Positions 16,043 to 25,150 are shown, counted from the stretch's first letter. The stretch is 64,000 nt of DNA from Streptomyces sp. Y2F8-2 (GCF_014905555.1 NZ_BNGS01000007.1:186001-250000); one strand, 5' to 3'. The notes: generated by a model not told the origin, from the sequence alone. Program-made: numbers and translations.

Positions 16043-17473
16043 CTACGCCTGCTTGGCCGTGGCCCAGTTCCGCTGCGCGGCGAGGTCCGCCTTCACCTCG
16101 GCGAGTTGCACGGCGACCGCCTCGGGGGCCGTGCCGCCGCGGCCGTTGCGGGAGGCGAGGGCGCCGGGGACGTTGAGGACGGAGCGCACCTCGGGGGTGA
16201 GATGGGCGCTGATCTTCGCGAACTGCTCGTCCGTGAGTCCGTCCAGCTCCTTGCCCTCGGCCTCGGCGACCTTGACGCACTCACCGGCCACCTCGTGCGC
16301 CACCCGGAACGGCACGCCCTGCTTGACCAGCCACTCGGCGATGTCGGTGGCGAGCGAGAACCCGGCCGGGGCCAGCTCCTCCATGCGCTCGCGGTGCACG
16401 GTCAGCGTGGCCATCATGCCGGTGAAGGCCGGCAGCAGGACCTCGAGCTGGTCGATGGAGTCGAAGACCGGCTCCTTGTCCTCCTGGAGGTCGCGGTTGT
16501 ACGCGAGCGGGAGGGCCTTGAGCGTCGCCAGCAGGCCCGTCAGGTTGCCGATCAGGCGGCCGGACTTGCCCCGGGCCAGCTCGGCGATGTCCGGGTTCTT
16601 CTTCTGCGGCATGATCGACGAGCCGGTGGAGAAGGCGTCGTGCAGCGTGACGAAGGAGAACTCCTTCGTGTTCCAGATGATGACCTCCTCGGCGATCCGG
16701 GAGAGGTTCACTCCGATCATCGCGGCGATGAAGGCGAACTCGGCGACGAAGTCACGGGATGCCGTGCCGTCTATGGAGTTGGCCACACTGCCGTGCTCGA
16801 AACCCAGGTCCTCGGCGACCGCCTCCGGGTCCAGGCCGAGGGAGGACCCGGCCAGGGCACCGGAGCCGTACGGCGACACCGCCGTCCGCTCGTCCCACTG
16901 GCGCAGCCGTTCGGCGTCCCGGGACAGCGACTGGACGTGGGCGAGCACGTGGTGCGCGAAGAGCACCGGCTGGGCGTGCTGGAGGTGGGTGCGGCCGGGC
17001 ATCGCCACATCCGGGTGGGCCTCCGCCAGGCCGATGAGGGCGTCCTGGAGGTCGGCGAGCAGACCGCCGATGATCCGGGCGTGGTCGCGCAGGTACATGC
17101 GGAAGAGGGTGGCGACCTGGTCGTTGCGGGAACGGCCCGCGCGCAGCTTGCCGCCCAGCTCCGGGCCGAGGCGCTCCAGCAGACCCCGCTCCAGGGCCGT
17201 GTGGACGTCCTCGTCGGCGATCGTGCCGGTGAAGGAGCCGTCGGCGACGTCCGCCTCGAGCCGGTCGAGCCCCGCCAGCATCCGCGTCAGCTCGTCGTCC
17301 GTGAGGAGCCCCGCCTTGTGCAGCACGCGCGCGTGGGCCCGGGAGCCGGCGATGTCGTACGGCGCGAGCCGCCAGTCGAAGTGGACGGACGCGGACAGCT
17401 TCGCCAGGGCCTCGGCGGGGCCGTCGGCGAAACGGCCGCCCCAGAGCCGTACGTCACCGGTGTTGCTGCTCAC
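16043..17473 (-). CDS. argH: Argininosuccinate lyase
   Basis: 476-aa cytoplasmic enzyme, last step of arginine synthesis, splitting argininosuccinate into arginine and fumarate. The fumarase/aspartase superfamily signature G-S-S-I-M-P-Q-K-K-N-P-D is present at about residue 278, and the T-H-L-Q-H-A-Q-P catalytic His block near 158. I use GTG 17473 (VSSNTGDVRLWGGRF) with AGGAG upstream; the frame is open a further 11 codons. It follows argG on the same strand after 97 bp and ends in a strong terminator, so argG-argH form one unit. Confidence 0.97.
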   Translation of the reverse strand: MSSNTGDVRLWGGRFADGPAEALAKLSASVHFDWRLAPYDIAGSRAHARVLHKAGLLTDDELTRMLAGLDRLEADVADGSFTGTIADEDVHTALERGLLERLGPELGGKLRAGRSRNDQVATLFRMYLRDHARIIGGLLADLQDALIGLAEAHPDVAMPGRTHLQHAQPVLFAHHVLAHVQSLSRDAERLRQWDERTAVSPYGSGALAGSSLGLDPEAVAEDLGFEHGSVANSIDGTASRDFVAEFAFIAAMIGVNLSRIAEEVIIWNTKEFSFVTLHDAFSTGSSIMPQKKNPDIAELARGKSGRLIGNLTGLLATLKALPLAYNRDLQEDKEPVFDSIDQLEVLLPAFTGMMATLTVHRERMEELAPAGFSLATDIAEWLVKQGVPFRVAHEVAGECVKVAEAEGKELDGLTDEQFAKISAHLTPEVRSVLNVPGALASRNGRGGTAPEAVAVQLAEVKADLAAQRNWATAKQA

Positions 17474-17570
17474 TTGGGTCGCTCCTAGAGGGTGTCGGTG
17501 TGCCACCGCCTCCCCACGGCTGGTGAGGAGGCGGTCGTCGGGCCAGTGGGCCGGTCTGGCCGTATCCGCG

Positions 17571-18773
17571 TCAGGCTTCGCCTGCGAGATCGCGCTGTGC
17601 CGCGATCTTCGACGACAGGCTGTAGATGTCGATGAAGCCCTTGGCCGCGGACTGGTCGAACGTGTCGCCCGTGTCGTAGGTCGCGAGGTTGAAGTCGTAC
17701 AGCGACGACTCGGAACGCCGGCCGGTGACGACCGCGCGGCCGCCGTGCAGGGTCATCCGGATGTCGCCGTTCACGTGCTGATTGGCCTCGTTGATGAAGC
17801 CGTCCAGGGCGCGCTTGAGCGGGGAGAACCACTGGCCGTCGTAGACCAGTTCGCCCCAGCGCTGCTCGACCTGCCGCTTGTACCGGGCGAGTTCACGCTC
17901 GACGGTGACGTTCTCCAGCTCCTGGTGGGCGGTGATGAGCGCGATCGCACCCGGGGCCTCGTACACCTCGCGGGACTTGATGCCCACAAGACGGTCCTCG
18001 ACCATGTCGATCCGGCCGATGCCCTGGGCGCCGGCGCGCTCGTTGAGCTGCTGGACGGCCTGCAGGACGGTGACGGGCTTGCCGTCGACGGCGACCGGGA
18101 CGCCCTCCTTGAAGGAGATGACCACCTCGTCGGCCTCGCGGGGGACGGCCGGGTTGGAGGTGTACTCGTAGATGTCCTCGATCGGGGCGTTCCAGATGTC
18201 CTCGAGGAAGCCCGTCTCGACGGCGCGGCCGAAGACGTTCTGGTCGATGGAGTACGGGGACTTCTTGGTGGTCGCGATGGGGAGGTTCTTCTCCTCGCAG
18301 AACGCGATGGCCTTGTCGCGGGTCATCGCGTAGTCCCGGACCGGGGCGATGCACTTCAGGTCCGGTGCGAGGGCGACGATGCCGGCCTCGAAGCGGACCT
18401 GGTCGTTTCCCTTGCCGGTGCAGCCGTGGGCGACCGTGGTGGCGCCGTGCTTCCTGGCGGCGGCGACCAGGTGCTTGACGATCGTCGGCCGGGAGAGCGC
18501 GGAGACCAGCGGGTAGCGGTCCATGTAGAGGGCGTTGGCCTTGATCGCCGGGAGGCAGTACTCCTCGGCGAACTCGTCCTTGGCGTCCGCGACCTCGGCC
18601 TCCACGGCACCGCAGGCGAGCGCGCGCTTGCGGATGACGTCCAGGTCCTCGCCTCCCTGGCCGACGTCCACCGCGACGGCGATGACCTCGGCGCCCGTCT
18701 CCTCGGCGATCCAGCCGATGGCGACGGAGGTGTCCAGACCGCCCGAGTAGGCGAGTACGACGCGCTCGGTCAC
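17571..18773 (-). CDS. argG: Argininosuccinate synthase
   Basis: 400-aa enzyme that joins citrulline and aspartate using ATP. The PP-loop A-Y-S-G-G-L-D-T-S is at residues 8-16. The G-C-T-G-K-G-N-D-Q-V-R-F citrulline/aspartate block is near 118, and the family blocks continue to about residue 380. The start is GTG 18773 behind GAGGAGAATCCC. Immediately upstream is an ATGCA-rich palindromic region resembling an arginine operator, so ArgR (29001-29537 in this window) probably represses it. I recall that S. coelicolor keeps argG elsewhere, so this arrangement varies among species. Confidence 0.97.
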   Translation of the reverse strand: MTERVVLAYSGGLDTSVAIGWIAEETGAEVIAVAVDVGQGGEDLDVIRKRALACGAVEAEVADAKDEFAEEYCLPAIKANALYMDRYPLVSALSRPTIVKHLVAAARKHGATTVAHGCTGKGNDQVRFEAGIVALAPDLKCIAPVRDYAMTRDKAIAFCEEKNLPIATTKKSPYSIDQNVFGRAVETGFLEDIWNAPIEDIYEYTSNPAVPREADEVVISFKEGVPVAVDGKPVTVLQAVQQLNERAGAQGIGRIDMVEDRLVGIKSREVYEAPGAIALITAHQELENVTVERELARYKRQVEQRWGELVYDGQWFSPLKRALDGFINEANQHVNGDIRMTLHGGRAVVTGRRSESSLYDFNLATYDTGDTFDQSAAKGFIDIYSLSSKIAAQRDLAGEA

Positions 18774-18800
18774 GGGATTCTCCTCACACTGCGCTCACTG

Positions 18801-18834
18801 ACATGCATGAGTATGCAGAACTCTGCATGATTCG
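18801..18834 (-). promoter_or_regulatory. Putative ARG box upstream of argG
   Basis: ATGCAGA-AC-TCTGCAT (18813-18828) is a perfect inverted repeat flanked by another ATGCATG. On the minus strand the motif TGCATACTCATGC closely matches CGTATAGTCATGC in front of argC. ArgR is encoded in the same window. Confidence 0.6.
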
Positions 18835-19009
18835 TCAATGCGGCACGCTCACGACCTGCTGTGCGAGCGGCTCTTTGCGAATCCGTTGAACGGGAGCAAT
18901 CGCTTTCCCGTATCTCTCGCCGAACGCAGGCGCCGCGTTTTCACGGCAGTCACACCCGTGACCGCCGCGTCCGTCACAGCAGTCACCCCGACCCGAGTGA
19001 GGCATCTTC

Positions 19010-19927
19010 ATGTCCAGGGCTCTTCCGAAGTACAACAAGCGCCGCGTGGCGATCATCGGCGGCGCCGCCGCTGTGGTGCTCTCCGGCGCGGTCATCGCCG
19101 GTTCCGCCCTCGCCGGGGAGACGTCCAAGAGCAACGGCGCCCGGACCCTGGCGGCGGGGCCCGGCACGATCACCTGCCAGGACGTGAAGTCACAGCTCCC
19201 CGCGATCCCCGCATCCGCCCAGGCCGAGGTGGACCGCAACCTCCAGCTGCTCGACACCCAGATCGCCGAGGCCAACAAGCGCCTGGTGGACACCGTGGGC
19301 CAGGGCGGACCCAACTTCGTCAACAACGCGATCCTCGGTCCCCTCAAGGACAAGCGGGTGGCGACGATCAACCGCATCGCGACGGCGATCGGCCGCACCG
19401 CCGCCAAGCCGCAGGGACTGGACGCGCTGGCGCCGTGCACCCTCAACACCGGCGGGGCCGCGAGCGGCGGCGGCACGAACACCGCCGCGCCGGGCGCGGC
19501 GGCGACCCAGCAGACCGACGGGAAGAACGACAGCGGGAACGCGGGCAACGGAAACGCAGGCAACGGAAACGCAGGCAACGGGAACGCGGGCAAGGGCGGC
19601 AACAACGGGAACGCCGGCGGCGGTGCCGGCGCCGCGGGCACCGTCTCCTGCCCGGACGTCAAGTCGAAGCTGCCCGCGATCCCCGCCTCCGCCCAGGCCG
19701 AGGTCGACCGCAACCTGACCCTGCTCAACACCCAGATCGACGAGGCCGACAAGCGGCTCGCCTCCTCGGTGGGCCAGGGCGGACCCAACTTCGTCCAGAA
19801 CGCGATCCTCGGCCCGCTGGCGGACAAGCGGAAGTCCACCATCGACCGCATCGCCATCGCGATCGGACGGACGTCCGCCAAGCCGCAGGGCCTGGACTCC
19901 CTGGCCGCCTGCACGCTCACCAAGTGA
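19010..19927 (+). CDS. Secreted protein with two near-identical 95-residue domains
   Basis: 305 aa. N-K-R-R-V-A-I-I-G-G-A-A begins a Tat- or Sec-type signal peptide ending near residue 36. Domain A (residues about 51-145) and domain B (about 209-303) are strongly alike and each holds two Cys 87 residues apart (56/143 and 214/301), suggesting one disulfide per domain. Both contain K-L-P-A-I-P-A-S-A-Q-A-E-V-D-R-N-L and V-G-Q-G-G-P-N-F-V. A Gly/Asn repeat linker (G-N-A-G-N units, residues 176-196) joins them, encoded by a 15-bp DNA repeat. I do not recognise the domain; it looks helical and extracellular. Monocistronic. Confidence 0.85.
   Translation: MSRALPKYNKRRVAIIGGAAAVVLSGAVIAGSALAGETSKSNGARTLAAGPGTITCQDVKSQLPAIPASAQAEVDRNLQLLDTQIAEANKRLVDTVGQGGPNFVNNAILGPLKDKRVATINRIATAIGRTAAKPQGLDALAPCTLNTGGAASGGGTNTAAPGAAATQQTDGKNDSGNAGNGNAGNGNAGNGNAGKGGNNGNAGGGAGAAGTVSCPDVKSKLPAIPASAQAEVDRNLTLLNTQIDEADKRLASSVGQGGPNFVQNAILGPLADKRKSTIDRIAIAIGRTSAKPQGLDSLAACTLTK
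19535..19592 (+). repeat. 15-bp tandem repeat encoding the Gly/Asn linker
   Basis: About four units of the type GGGAACGCGGGCAAC, with G/A differences between units, lie between the two domain-coding halves of the secreted-protein gene. Confidence 0.8.
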
Positions 19928-20063
19928 CGTGACAGGCGTCGTGGCCGCCCCGCGCGCCGGCCGGGGCGGCCACGAGCGACCGGACGCCGCCGTTCGAGGC
20001 GGTCCCCAGTGATTCCGGTGAATTCCTTAGACAGTCGAACGATGTGCCCCGATACTCGTGGAC

Positions 20064-20651
20064 ATGGGAAAGACCTATGAGCGCATAGACGGCAGACTGC
20101 GCACGTTCATCGAGGCACAACCCCTGTTCTTCACCGCGACCGCCCCCCTGTCGGCCGACGGCACGGTCAACCTCTCCCCCAAGGGCCTCAAGGGCTCGTT
20201 CGCCGTGCTCGACGAACGCACCGTGGCCTATCTGGACTTCGCCGGAAGCAACGCCGAGACGATCGCGCACCTGCGCGAGAACGGCCGGATCACCCTCATG
20301 TGGTGCGCCTTCCAGGGCCCGCCGAACATCGTGCGCGTGCACGGCCGCGGCGAGCCGGTCTTCCGCGACGACCCCCGCTTCCAGGAACTGCTCACGCGTT
20401 TCCCGGACATCGATCCCACCCTGCACGGTCTGCGCGCCGTCATCGTCGTGACGGCCGAGCTCATCCGGGACACCTGTGGCTACGCGGTGCCCTTCATGGC
20501 CTATGAAGAGGACCGCGACCTGCACGCCAAGCGCTTCGCGCGCGAGGACGACGCCTCCCTCGATGAGTACTTCCGGAGGAAAGAACACGTCCGAACGAGT
20601 CTCGACGGCCTGCCGGGACTGCCGTTGCCCCTGCCTCCGTCTACGTTCTGA
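20064..20651 (+). CDS. Pyridoxamine 5'-phosphate oxidase-family (FMN-binding split-barrel) protein
   Basis: 195-aa protein with the split-barrel start F-I-E-A-Q-P-L-F-F-T-A-T-A near residue 16, N-L-S-P-K-G-L-K-G-S-F and a mid-domain V-H-G-R-G-E-P-V-F. Family members bind FMN, F420 or haem and usually reduce or bind small molecules; the ligand here cannot be assigned. I use ATG 20064 (a GTG lies two codons earlier). A GATACT hexamer lies shortly upstream and no ribosome site is clear, so the mRNA may be leaderless. It ends 3 bp before the next gene. Confidence 0.83.
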   Translation: MGKTYERIDGRLRTFIEAQPLFFTATAPLSADGTVNLSPKGLKGSFAVLDERTVAYLDFAGSNAETIAHLRENGRITLMWCAFQGPPNIVRVHGRGEPVFRDDPRFQELLTRFPDIDPTLHGLRAVIVVTAELIRDTCGYAVPFMAYEEDRDLHAKRFAREDDASLDEYFRRKEHVRTSLDGLPGLPLPLPPSTF

Positions 20652-20654
20652 GGC

Positions 20655-21359
20655 ATGCGCCCCGGTGTCGTCGCCGCTCTCGCCTCCGCCTCCCTCTTCC
20701 TGCTCGGTGCCGCACCGGACCCCGCCGAGGACGCCCCGCTGCCCGAGCGGATGGCGGACACCGGCGGCGGCACCCAGCTGATCACCGCGGAGGCCGCCAC
20801 GACCGGAGCGACCTCGGGCACGGTCAGCTGGTGGGACCGCTCCGGCGGGCGCTGGATCAAGGCGGGTTCGGCACCCGCGCGCTTCGGGGCGAAGGGGCTC
20901 GTCGAGGGCGGCTCACGTCGGCAGGGCACGAGCACGACACCGACGGGCCTGTACGACCTGCCGTTCGCGTTCGGCATCAAGGCCGCGCCCTCGGGTGCGA
21001 GGGAGCCCTACCGGCGGGTGCGTGAGCACACCTGGTGGTGCCAGGACAACGACTCGCTCTCGTACAACCGCTGGACGGAACCCCTCCCGGCCGACTGCCG
21101 CGCCTCCGAGTCGGAACACCTGATCGCGTACGACCCGCAGTACGACTACGCCCTCGTCATCGGGTTCAACTACCACCTGCCGGTGCGCGGCCGTGGCGCC
21201 GGCATCTTCCTGCACGTCAACGGCAGGGGGGCGACGGAGGGTTGTGTGTCGGTGCCGGAGGACGCGATGGAGCGGATCCTGACGTGGGCGGAACCCGGGC
21301 GCCGGCCGCACATCGCGATCGGGACGGTGAGCGGGGCGACCGCGATCACTCGTTACTAG
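20655..21359 (+). CDS. Secreted L,D-transpeptidase-like (YkuD-fold) protein
   Basis: 234 aa with a short signal peptide (M-R-P-G-V-V-A-A-L-A-S-A-S-L-F-L-L-G-A-A). The C-terminal catalytic signature H-V-N-G-R-G-A-T-E-G-C-V-S-V-P (about residues 193-207) supplies the Cys nucleophile and upstream His of L,D-transpeptidases, in the ErfK/YbiS/YcfS/YnhG-like variant that lacks the canonical S-H-G-C. Such enzymes form 3-3 peptidoglycan cross-links or trim stem peptides at the outer face of the membrane. It follows the split-barrel gene by 3 bp, and its 3' end overlaps the convergent sensor-kinase gene by 14 bp. Confidence 0.8.
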   Translation: MRPGVVAALASASLFLLGAAPDPAEDAPLPERMADTGGGTQLITAEAATTGATSGTVSWWDRSGGRWIKAGSAPARFGAKGLVEGGSRRQGTSTTPTGLYDLPFAFGIKAAPSGAREPYRRVREHTWWCQDNDSLSYNRWTEPLPADCRASESEHLIAYDPQYDYALVIGFNYHLPVRGRGAGIFLHVNGRGATEGCVSVPEDAMERILTWAEPGRRPHIAIGTVSGATAITRY

Positions 21360-22848
21360 AGCGGCCCGGGCCGGCGACGGGCAGGCGCACCGTGAACGTC
21401 GTCGCCCCCGGACGGCTCTCCAGGCTCACGCTCCCGCCGTGCGCCTCCGTCACCGCCGCCACGATGGACAGGCCCAGGCCCGCTCCGCCGCCCCGGTGTT
21501 CCGGGCGGCGGCGGTGCTCGGCCCGGGTGAAGCGTTCGAACACCCCCGACTGGATCTCGGCGGGTACTCCCGGTCCGTCGTCGTGGACCGTGAGGACGGC
21601 TGCCGTGCCGTCCGTCTCCAGGGATACGGTCACCTTGGTGCCCACAGGTGTGTGCAAACGCGCGTTGGCCAACAGGTTCGCCAGCACCTGATGGAGACGG
21701 TAGGCGTCCCCCGTCACCGTCACCGGCTCCTCCGGCAGCTCCATCGTCCAGCCGTGGCCGGGACCCGCGGCCCGCGCGTCCGTGACCGCGTCGAGGACCA
21801 GACGGGTGAGGTCGACCGGACGCCGCTCCAAGGGGCGGCCCGCGTCCAGGCGGGCCAGCAGCAGCAGATCGTCGACCATCTCGCCCATGCGCCCCGACTC
21901 CGCGGCGATCCGCTCCAGGGCACGGGTCACCTCCGGCGGCACCGGACCCGGATGCAGCAGCGCCAGCTCGGCGTGCCCCCGGACCGAGGCGACCGGCGTG
22001 CGCAGCTCGTGGCTGGCGTCGGCGGCGAAGCTGCGCAGCCGCTCCTCGCTGGCGTGCCGCTTGGTGAGCGCGTCCTCGACATGGCCGAGCATGCGGTTGA
22101 AGGCGCCGGCGACCCGGCCCACCTCGCTGCGCGGGTCGCTCTCGGGGGCGCGCGGGGGCAACGCCACCTCGCCGCTGGCGAGCGGGAGTTCGCTGACCCG
22201 GGTGGCGGTCGCGGCGACCCGGCTGAGCGGACGCAGGGACCACCGCACCCAGAGGGCGCCCGCGACACCGGTGACCGCGAGGGCAGCGCCGAAGACGACC
22301 GCAGCGACCAGTTCCAGGCGGTGCACCGCGGCATCCACCGGCTCGAGCGGCAGTCCGGTGATCAGTACGTCACCGTCCATGCCGCTGCTCGCCACGAGGC
22401 GGTACTCACCGAGCGAGGACAGGCAGACGCTGTGGCCCCTGCCGTCCACGGGCACCGCGGCGAGCGTGCGCTCGTCCCCCGCGTTCAGCGGGGCGCTGAG
22501 ATCGGTGCTGTCGCTGCCGGGGTGCACCAGCCCCACATTGGTGACCCTGCGCCCGACCAGCCGGGCGCCGAAGGTCCCGGAGGACTGTTTGCGGGTGTCG
22601 GCGTGCTCGTCGCCGTCGTGGTCCGACGGTTTGACGCCGTGCTCCAGGCTCGCCGCGAACCGCGGGCCGACGTCCCGCAGCTGCTGGTCCAGCCGGCCGG
22701 TGAGGAAACCGTTCAGCTCGATCACGGCGGCCACCCCGACGGCGGCGCAGCTGAGCGCCAGCAGCAGGACGAGCCCGGCGGTGAGCCGGGCCCGCAGGGT
22801 CCGCGGCCGGGGCAGGCGCCGTACCGCTTCGCGCGGCCGGGCCCTCAC
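21346..22848 (-). CDS. Membrane sensor histidine kinase (OmpR-type partner)
   Basis: 500 aa. An N-terminal Arg-rich segment precedes a first membrane helix (about 22-45), then an extracytoplasmic sensor region of about 130 residues (rich in Asp/His near D-H-D-G-D-E-H-A-D), a second helix (about 172-195), a HAMP linker, and a HisKA box A-S-H-E-L-R-T-P. The ATPase part has N-L-L-A-N-A-R (N box) and D-D-G-P-G-V-P (G1). Start GTG 22848 overlaps the regulator stop as GTGA, so the pair is coupled. The sensed signal is unknown. The divergent electron-transfer operon is the probable target. Confidence 0.92.
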   Translation of the reverse strand: MRARPREAVRRLPRPRTLRARLTAGLVLLLALSCAAVGVAAVIELNGFLTGRLDQQLRDVGPRFAASLEHGVKPSDHDGDEHADTRKQSSGTFGARLVGRRVTNVGLVHPGSDSTDLSAPLNAGDERTLAAVPVDGRGHSVCLSSLGEYRLVASSGMDGDVLITGLPLEPVDAAVHRLELVAAVVFGAALAVTGVAGALWVRWSLRPLSRVAATATRVSELPLASGEVALPPRAPESDPRSEVGRVAGAFNRMLGHVEDALTKRHASEERLRSFAADASHELRTPVASVRGHAELALLHPGPVPPEVTRALERIAAESGRMGEMVDDLLLLARLDAGRPLERRPVDLTRLVLDAVTDARAAGPGHGWTMELPEEPVTVTGDAYRLHQVLANLLANARLHTPVGTKVTVSLETDGTAAVLTVHDDGPGVPAEIQSGVFERFTRAEHRRRPEHRGGGAGLGLSIVAAVTEAHGGSVSLESRPGATTFTVRLPVAGPGRSSNE

Positions 22849-23585
22849 CGGGCCACCGGCTTCAGCACGTACCCGGCCCCGCGCACCGTGTGGATCATGG
22901 GCTCGCGGCCCGCGTCCACCTTCTTGCGCAGGTAGGAGATGTACAGCTCGACGACATGGGCCTGGCCGCCGAAGTCGTAGGACCAGACCCGGTCGAGGAT
23001 CTGGGCCTTGCTGAGGACGCGTCGCGGGTTGCGCATCAGGAAGCGCAGCAGCTCGAACTCGGTCGGTGACAGCTCGATCAGCTCGCCGGACCGGGTGACC
23101 TCGCGGGCCTCCTCGTCCATGACCAGGTCGCCGACGGTCAGCCGGGGCCCGTCCTCCAGCTGACGGGCCATGCCGGCCCGGCGCAGCAGGCCGCGCAACC
23201 GCGCGACGACCTCCTCCAGGCTGAACGGCTTGGTCACGTAGTCGTCGCCGCCCGCCGTGATGCCGGCGATGCGGTCCTCGACGGCGTCGCGGGCGGTGAG
23301 GAAGAGCACACACACGTCCGGTTTCACGTGGTGCAGCTCACGCAGCACGGCGAAGCCGTCGGTGTCGGGGAGCATCACGTCCAGGACGACGGCGTCGGGC
23401 ATCAGGTCACGGGCCTCGGCGACGGCGGCGGCGCCGTCACCGGCGGTGCGCACCTCCCAGCCCTCGTAGCGCAGGGCCCCGGACAGCACCTCGGCGAGAT
23501 CGGGGTCGTCGTCGACGACGAGGACGCGCAAGGGCGTGCCGTCGGGGCGGGCGAGGGCGGGGCGGCCGGAGCGGGGTGTGTTCAT
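22845..23585 (-). CDS. OmpR/PhoB-type response regulator
   Basis: 246 aa. The receiver domain (about 20-133) has the acidic pair D-D-D at 25-27, the phosphoacceptor Asp69 (V-V-L-D-V-M-L-P-D) and Lys in V-T-K-P-F-S. The C-terminal winged helix (about 150-244) ends R-G-A-G-Y-V-L-K-P. Start ATG 23585. It is divergent from the ferric-reductase-like operon across 208 bp. CTCAG repeats spaced 9 and 11 bp occur there (23719, 23728, 23739), which would suit the tandem binding of this family. Confidence 0.95.
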   Translation of the reverse strand: MNTPRSGRPALARPDGTPLRVLVVDDDPDLAEVLSGALRYEGWEVRTAGDGAAAVAEARDLMPDAVVLDVMLPDTDGFAVLRELHHVKPDVCVLFLTARDAVEDRIAGITAGGDDYVTKPFSLEEVVARLRGLLRRAGMARQLEDGPRLTVGDLVMDEEAREVTRSGELIELSPTEFELLRFLMRNPRRVLSKAQILDRVWSYDFGGQAHVVELYISYLRKKVDAGREPMIHTVRGAGYVLKPVAR

Positions 23586-23718
23586 CGCACTTACAAGGAT
23601 CCACTCTGCCGGCAGCGGCCGAGGACGCGGGCCGCTCTGAGTTCCCTATGAGCGTCCCGGGCGCGCCCGCCGAGATTCCCTGACCAGGGCGCTTCCCCGC
23701 CGCCGTCTTCAGCGCAGG

Positions 23719-23743
23719 CTCAGGCTCCTCAGAGCCGCCTCAG
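23719..23743. promoter_or_regulatory. Direct repeats of CTCAG, possible response-regulator site
   Basis: CTCAG occurs at 23719-23723, 23728-23732 and 23739-23743 in the shared promoter region of the two-component system and the electron-transfer operon. Direct repeats near one helical turn are typical for OmpR-type regulators. Assignment is by position only. Confidence 0.35.
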
Positions 23744-23793
23744 AAGTTCCGCCTGCACAGTTGCGGCGTCGAAACGCCCGAAAGGAACAGATC

Positions 23794-25143
23794 ATGACCA
23801 CGGTCTACCAGCAGCAGGCGCCACCTTTGTCGCCGGTCGTCCGGCGCTCTCCGGCGGCCCCCCTGCTGGCCCTGCTGTGGGCCGGGGCCGCCGCCGTGGT
23901 CGCCCTGTGGTGGCAGAACACCGGCTCGGTGGTGGGCACGGCGGGCTGGCTGACCGGGGCCGGGCGGATCGCGGGGCTGCTGTGCGGGTACTCCTGCGCG
24001 GTGCTCGTGGGCCTGATGGCCCGGGTACCGCTTCTTGAGCGGCGGATCGGCTCGGACCGGGTGGCGCGCTGGCACGCGATGGCCGGGCGGTACACGGTCT
24101 GTCTGCTCGTCGCGCACATCGTGCTGATCCTGACCGGGTACGCCGCTCAGGACCGGGCCTCGCTCGTGCACGAAACGGTCACGGTGGTCCTGGACTACCC
24201 GGAGATGCTGAAGGCCACCATCGGCACGATCATCCTGTTCGCCGTCGGGATCACCTCGGCGCGGGCCGTGCGCCGCAAGGTCAGCCATGAGTTCTGGTAC
24301 TACGTGCACCTGCTGACGTATGCGGCGGTGTTCCTCGCCTTCGGTCATCAGCCGGCTCTGGGCGCCGAGTTCACCGGGAACTCGTTCGCGCAGGCCGCCT
24401 GGTACGCGCTGTACCTGGGCGTCGCGGCCCTGGTGCTGTGGTTCCGCCTCCTCACGCCGGTGCGGCTGAACCTGCGGCACCGGCTGCGGGTGGAGTCGGT
24501 GCACCAGGAGGCGCCGGGCGTGTGGTCCGTCGTCATGCGCGGCCGGCACCTGGACGAACTGGGCGCCGAGCCGGGCCAGTTCTTCCGCTGGCGGTTCCTC
24601 ACGGACGGGCTGCGCTGGACGTCCACGCCGTACTCGCTGTCGGCGCCGCCCCGCCGCACCCAGTTGCGCATCACCGTCAAGGCGCTCGGGGACCACAGCG
24701 CCTCGGTGGCCCTCCTGCGGCCGGGCACCCGGGTGTGGGCGGAGGGCCCGTACGGGTCGCTGACCGCCGACCGGCAGACCACCGGCAGGTCCCTGCTGAT
24801 CGCGGGCGGCGTCGGCGTCACCCCGCTGCGCGCCCTGTTCGAGACGCTGCCGGGCGAGGTGACGCTGCTGTACCGGGCGCGCTCGGCGCAGGACCTGGCG
24901 CTGGGCGGCGAGCTGGAGTCCATAGCCCGGTGGCGCGGCGCGAAGGTGCTGTACGCCCTCAACGGCGAGGACGGCTCGCGGCCCCGCCTCACCCCCGGCG
25001 CGCTGCACGGCGCGGTGCCCGAACTCGCCGATCACGACGTCTATCTGTGCGGCCCGCCCGGGTTCGCGGAGGAGATGTACGGGGCGCTGCGGGCGGCCGG
25101 GGTCCCCGACCGCCGTATCCACCACGAGTCGTTCGAGCTGTGA
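23794..25143 (+). CDS. Ferric-reductase-like transmembrane flavoprotein, copy A
   Basis: 449 aa. The membrane half has about six helices with His residues in W-H-A-M-A-G-R-Y, V-A-H-I-V-L-I-L and Y-Y-V-H-L-L-T-Y suitable for haem b. The cytoplasmic half (about 230-449) is an FNR-type module: R-W-R-F-L and T-P-Y-S-L-S-A bind FAD, A-G-G-V-G-V-T-P binds NAD(P)H, and L-C-G-P-P-G-F is the terminal nicotinamide loop. The predicted job is to move electrons from cytoplasmic NAD(P)H across the membrane, here most likely to the flavinylated protein encoded next. ATG 23794 follows GAAAGGAACAG. First gene of a five-gene operon; 63% or so identity by eye to copy B. Confidence 0.9.
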   Translation: MTTVYQQQAPPLSPVVRRSPAAPLLALLWAGAAAVVALWWQNTGSVVGTAGWLTGAGRIAGLLCGYSCAVLVGLMARVPLLERRIGSDRVARWHAMAGRYTVCLLVAHIVLILTGYAAQDRASLVHETVTVVLDYPEMLKATIGTIILFAVGITSARAVRRKVSHEFWYYVHLLTYAAVFLAFGHQPALGAEFTGNSFAQAAWYALYLGVAALVLWFRLLTPVRLNLRHRLRVESVHQEAPGVWSVVMRGRHLDELGAEPGQFFRWRFLTDGLRWTSTPYSLSAPPRRTQLRITVKALGDHSASVALLRPGTRVWAEGPYGSLTADRQTTGRSLLIAGGVGVTPLRALFETLPGEVTLLYRARSAQDLALGGELESIARWRGAKVLYALNGEDGSRPRLTPGALHGAVPELADHDVYLCGPPGFAEEMYGALRAAGVPDRRIHHESFEL

Positions 25144-25150
25144 GGCCGTC

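Noticed and set aside
15099..18830. 1243-codon open frame on the plus strand opposite argH-argG
   Set aside because: Composition is that of the antisense of high-GC codons; it lies wholly over two certain genes and has no recognisable domains or ribosome site.
20655..21359. Canonical L,D-transpeptidase with S-H-G-C motif
   Set aside because: The Cys motif is present only in the variant form T-E-G-C; I keep the family call but not a claim of proven cross-linking activity.
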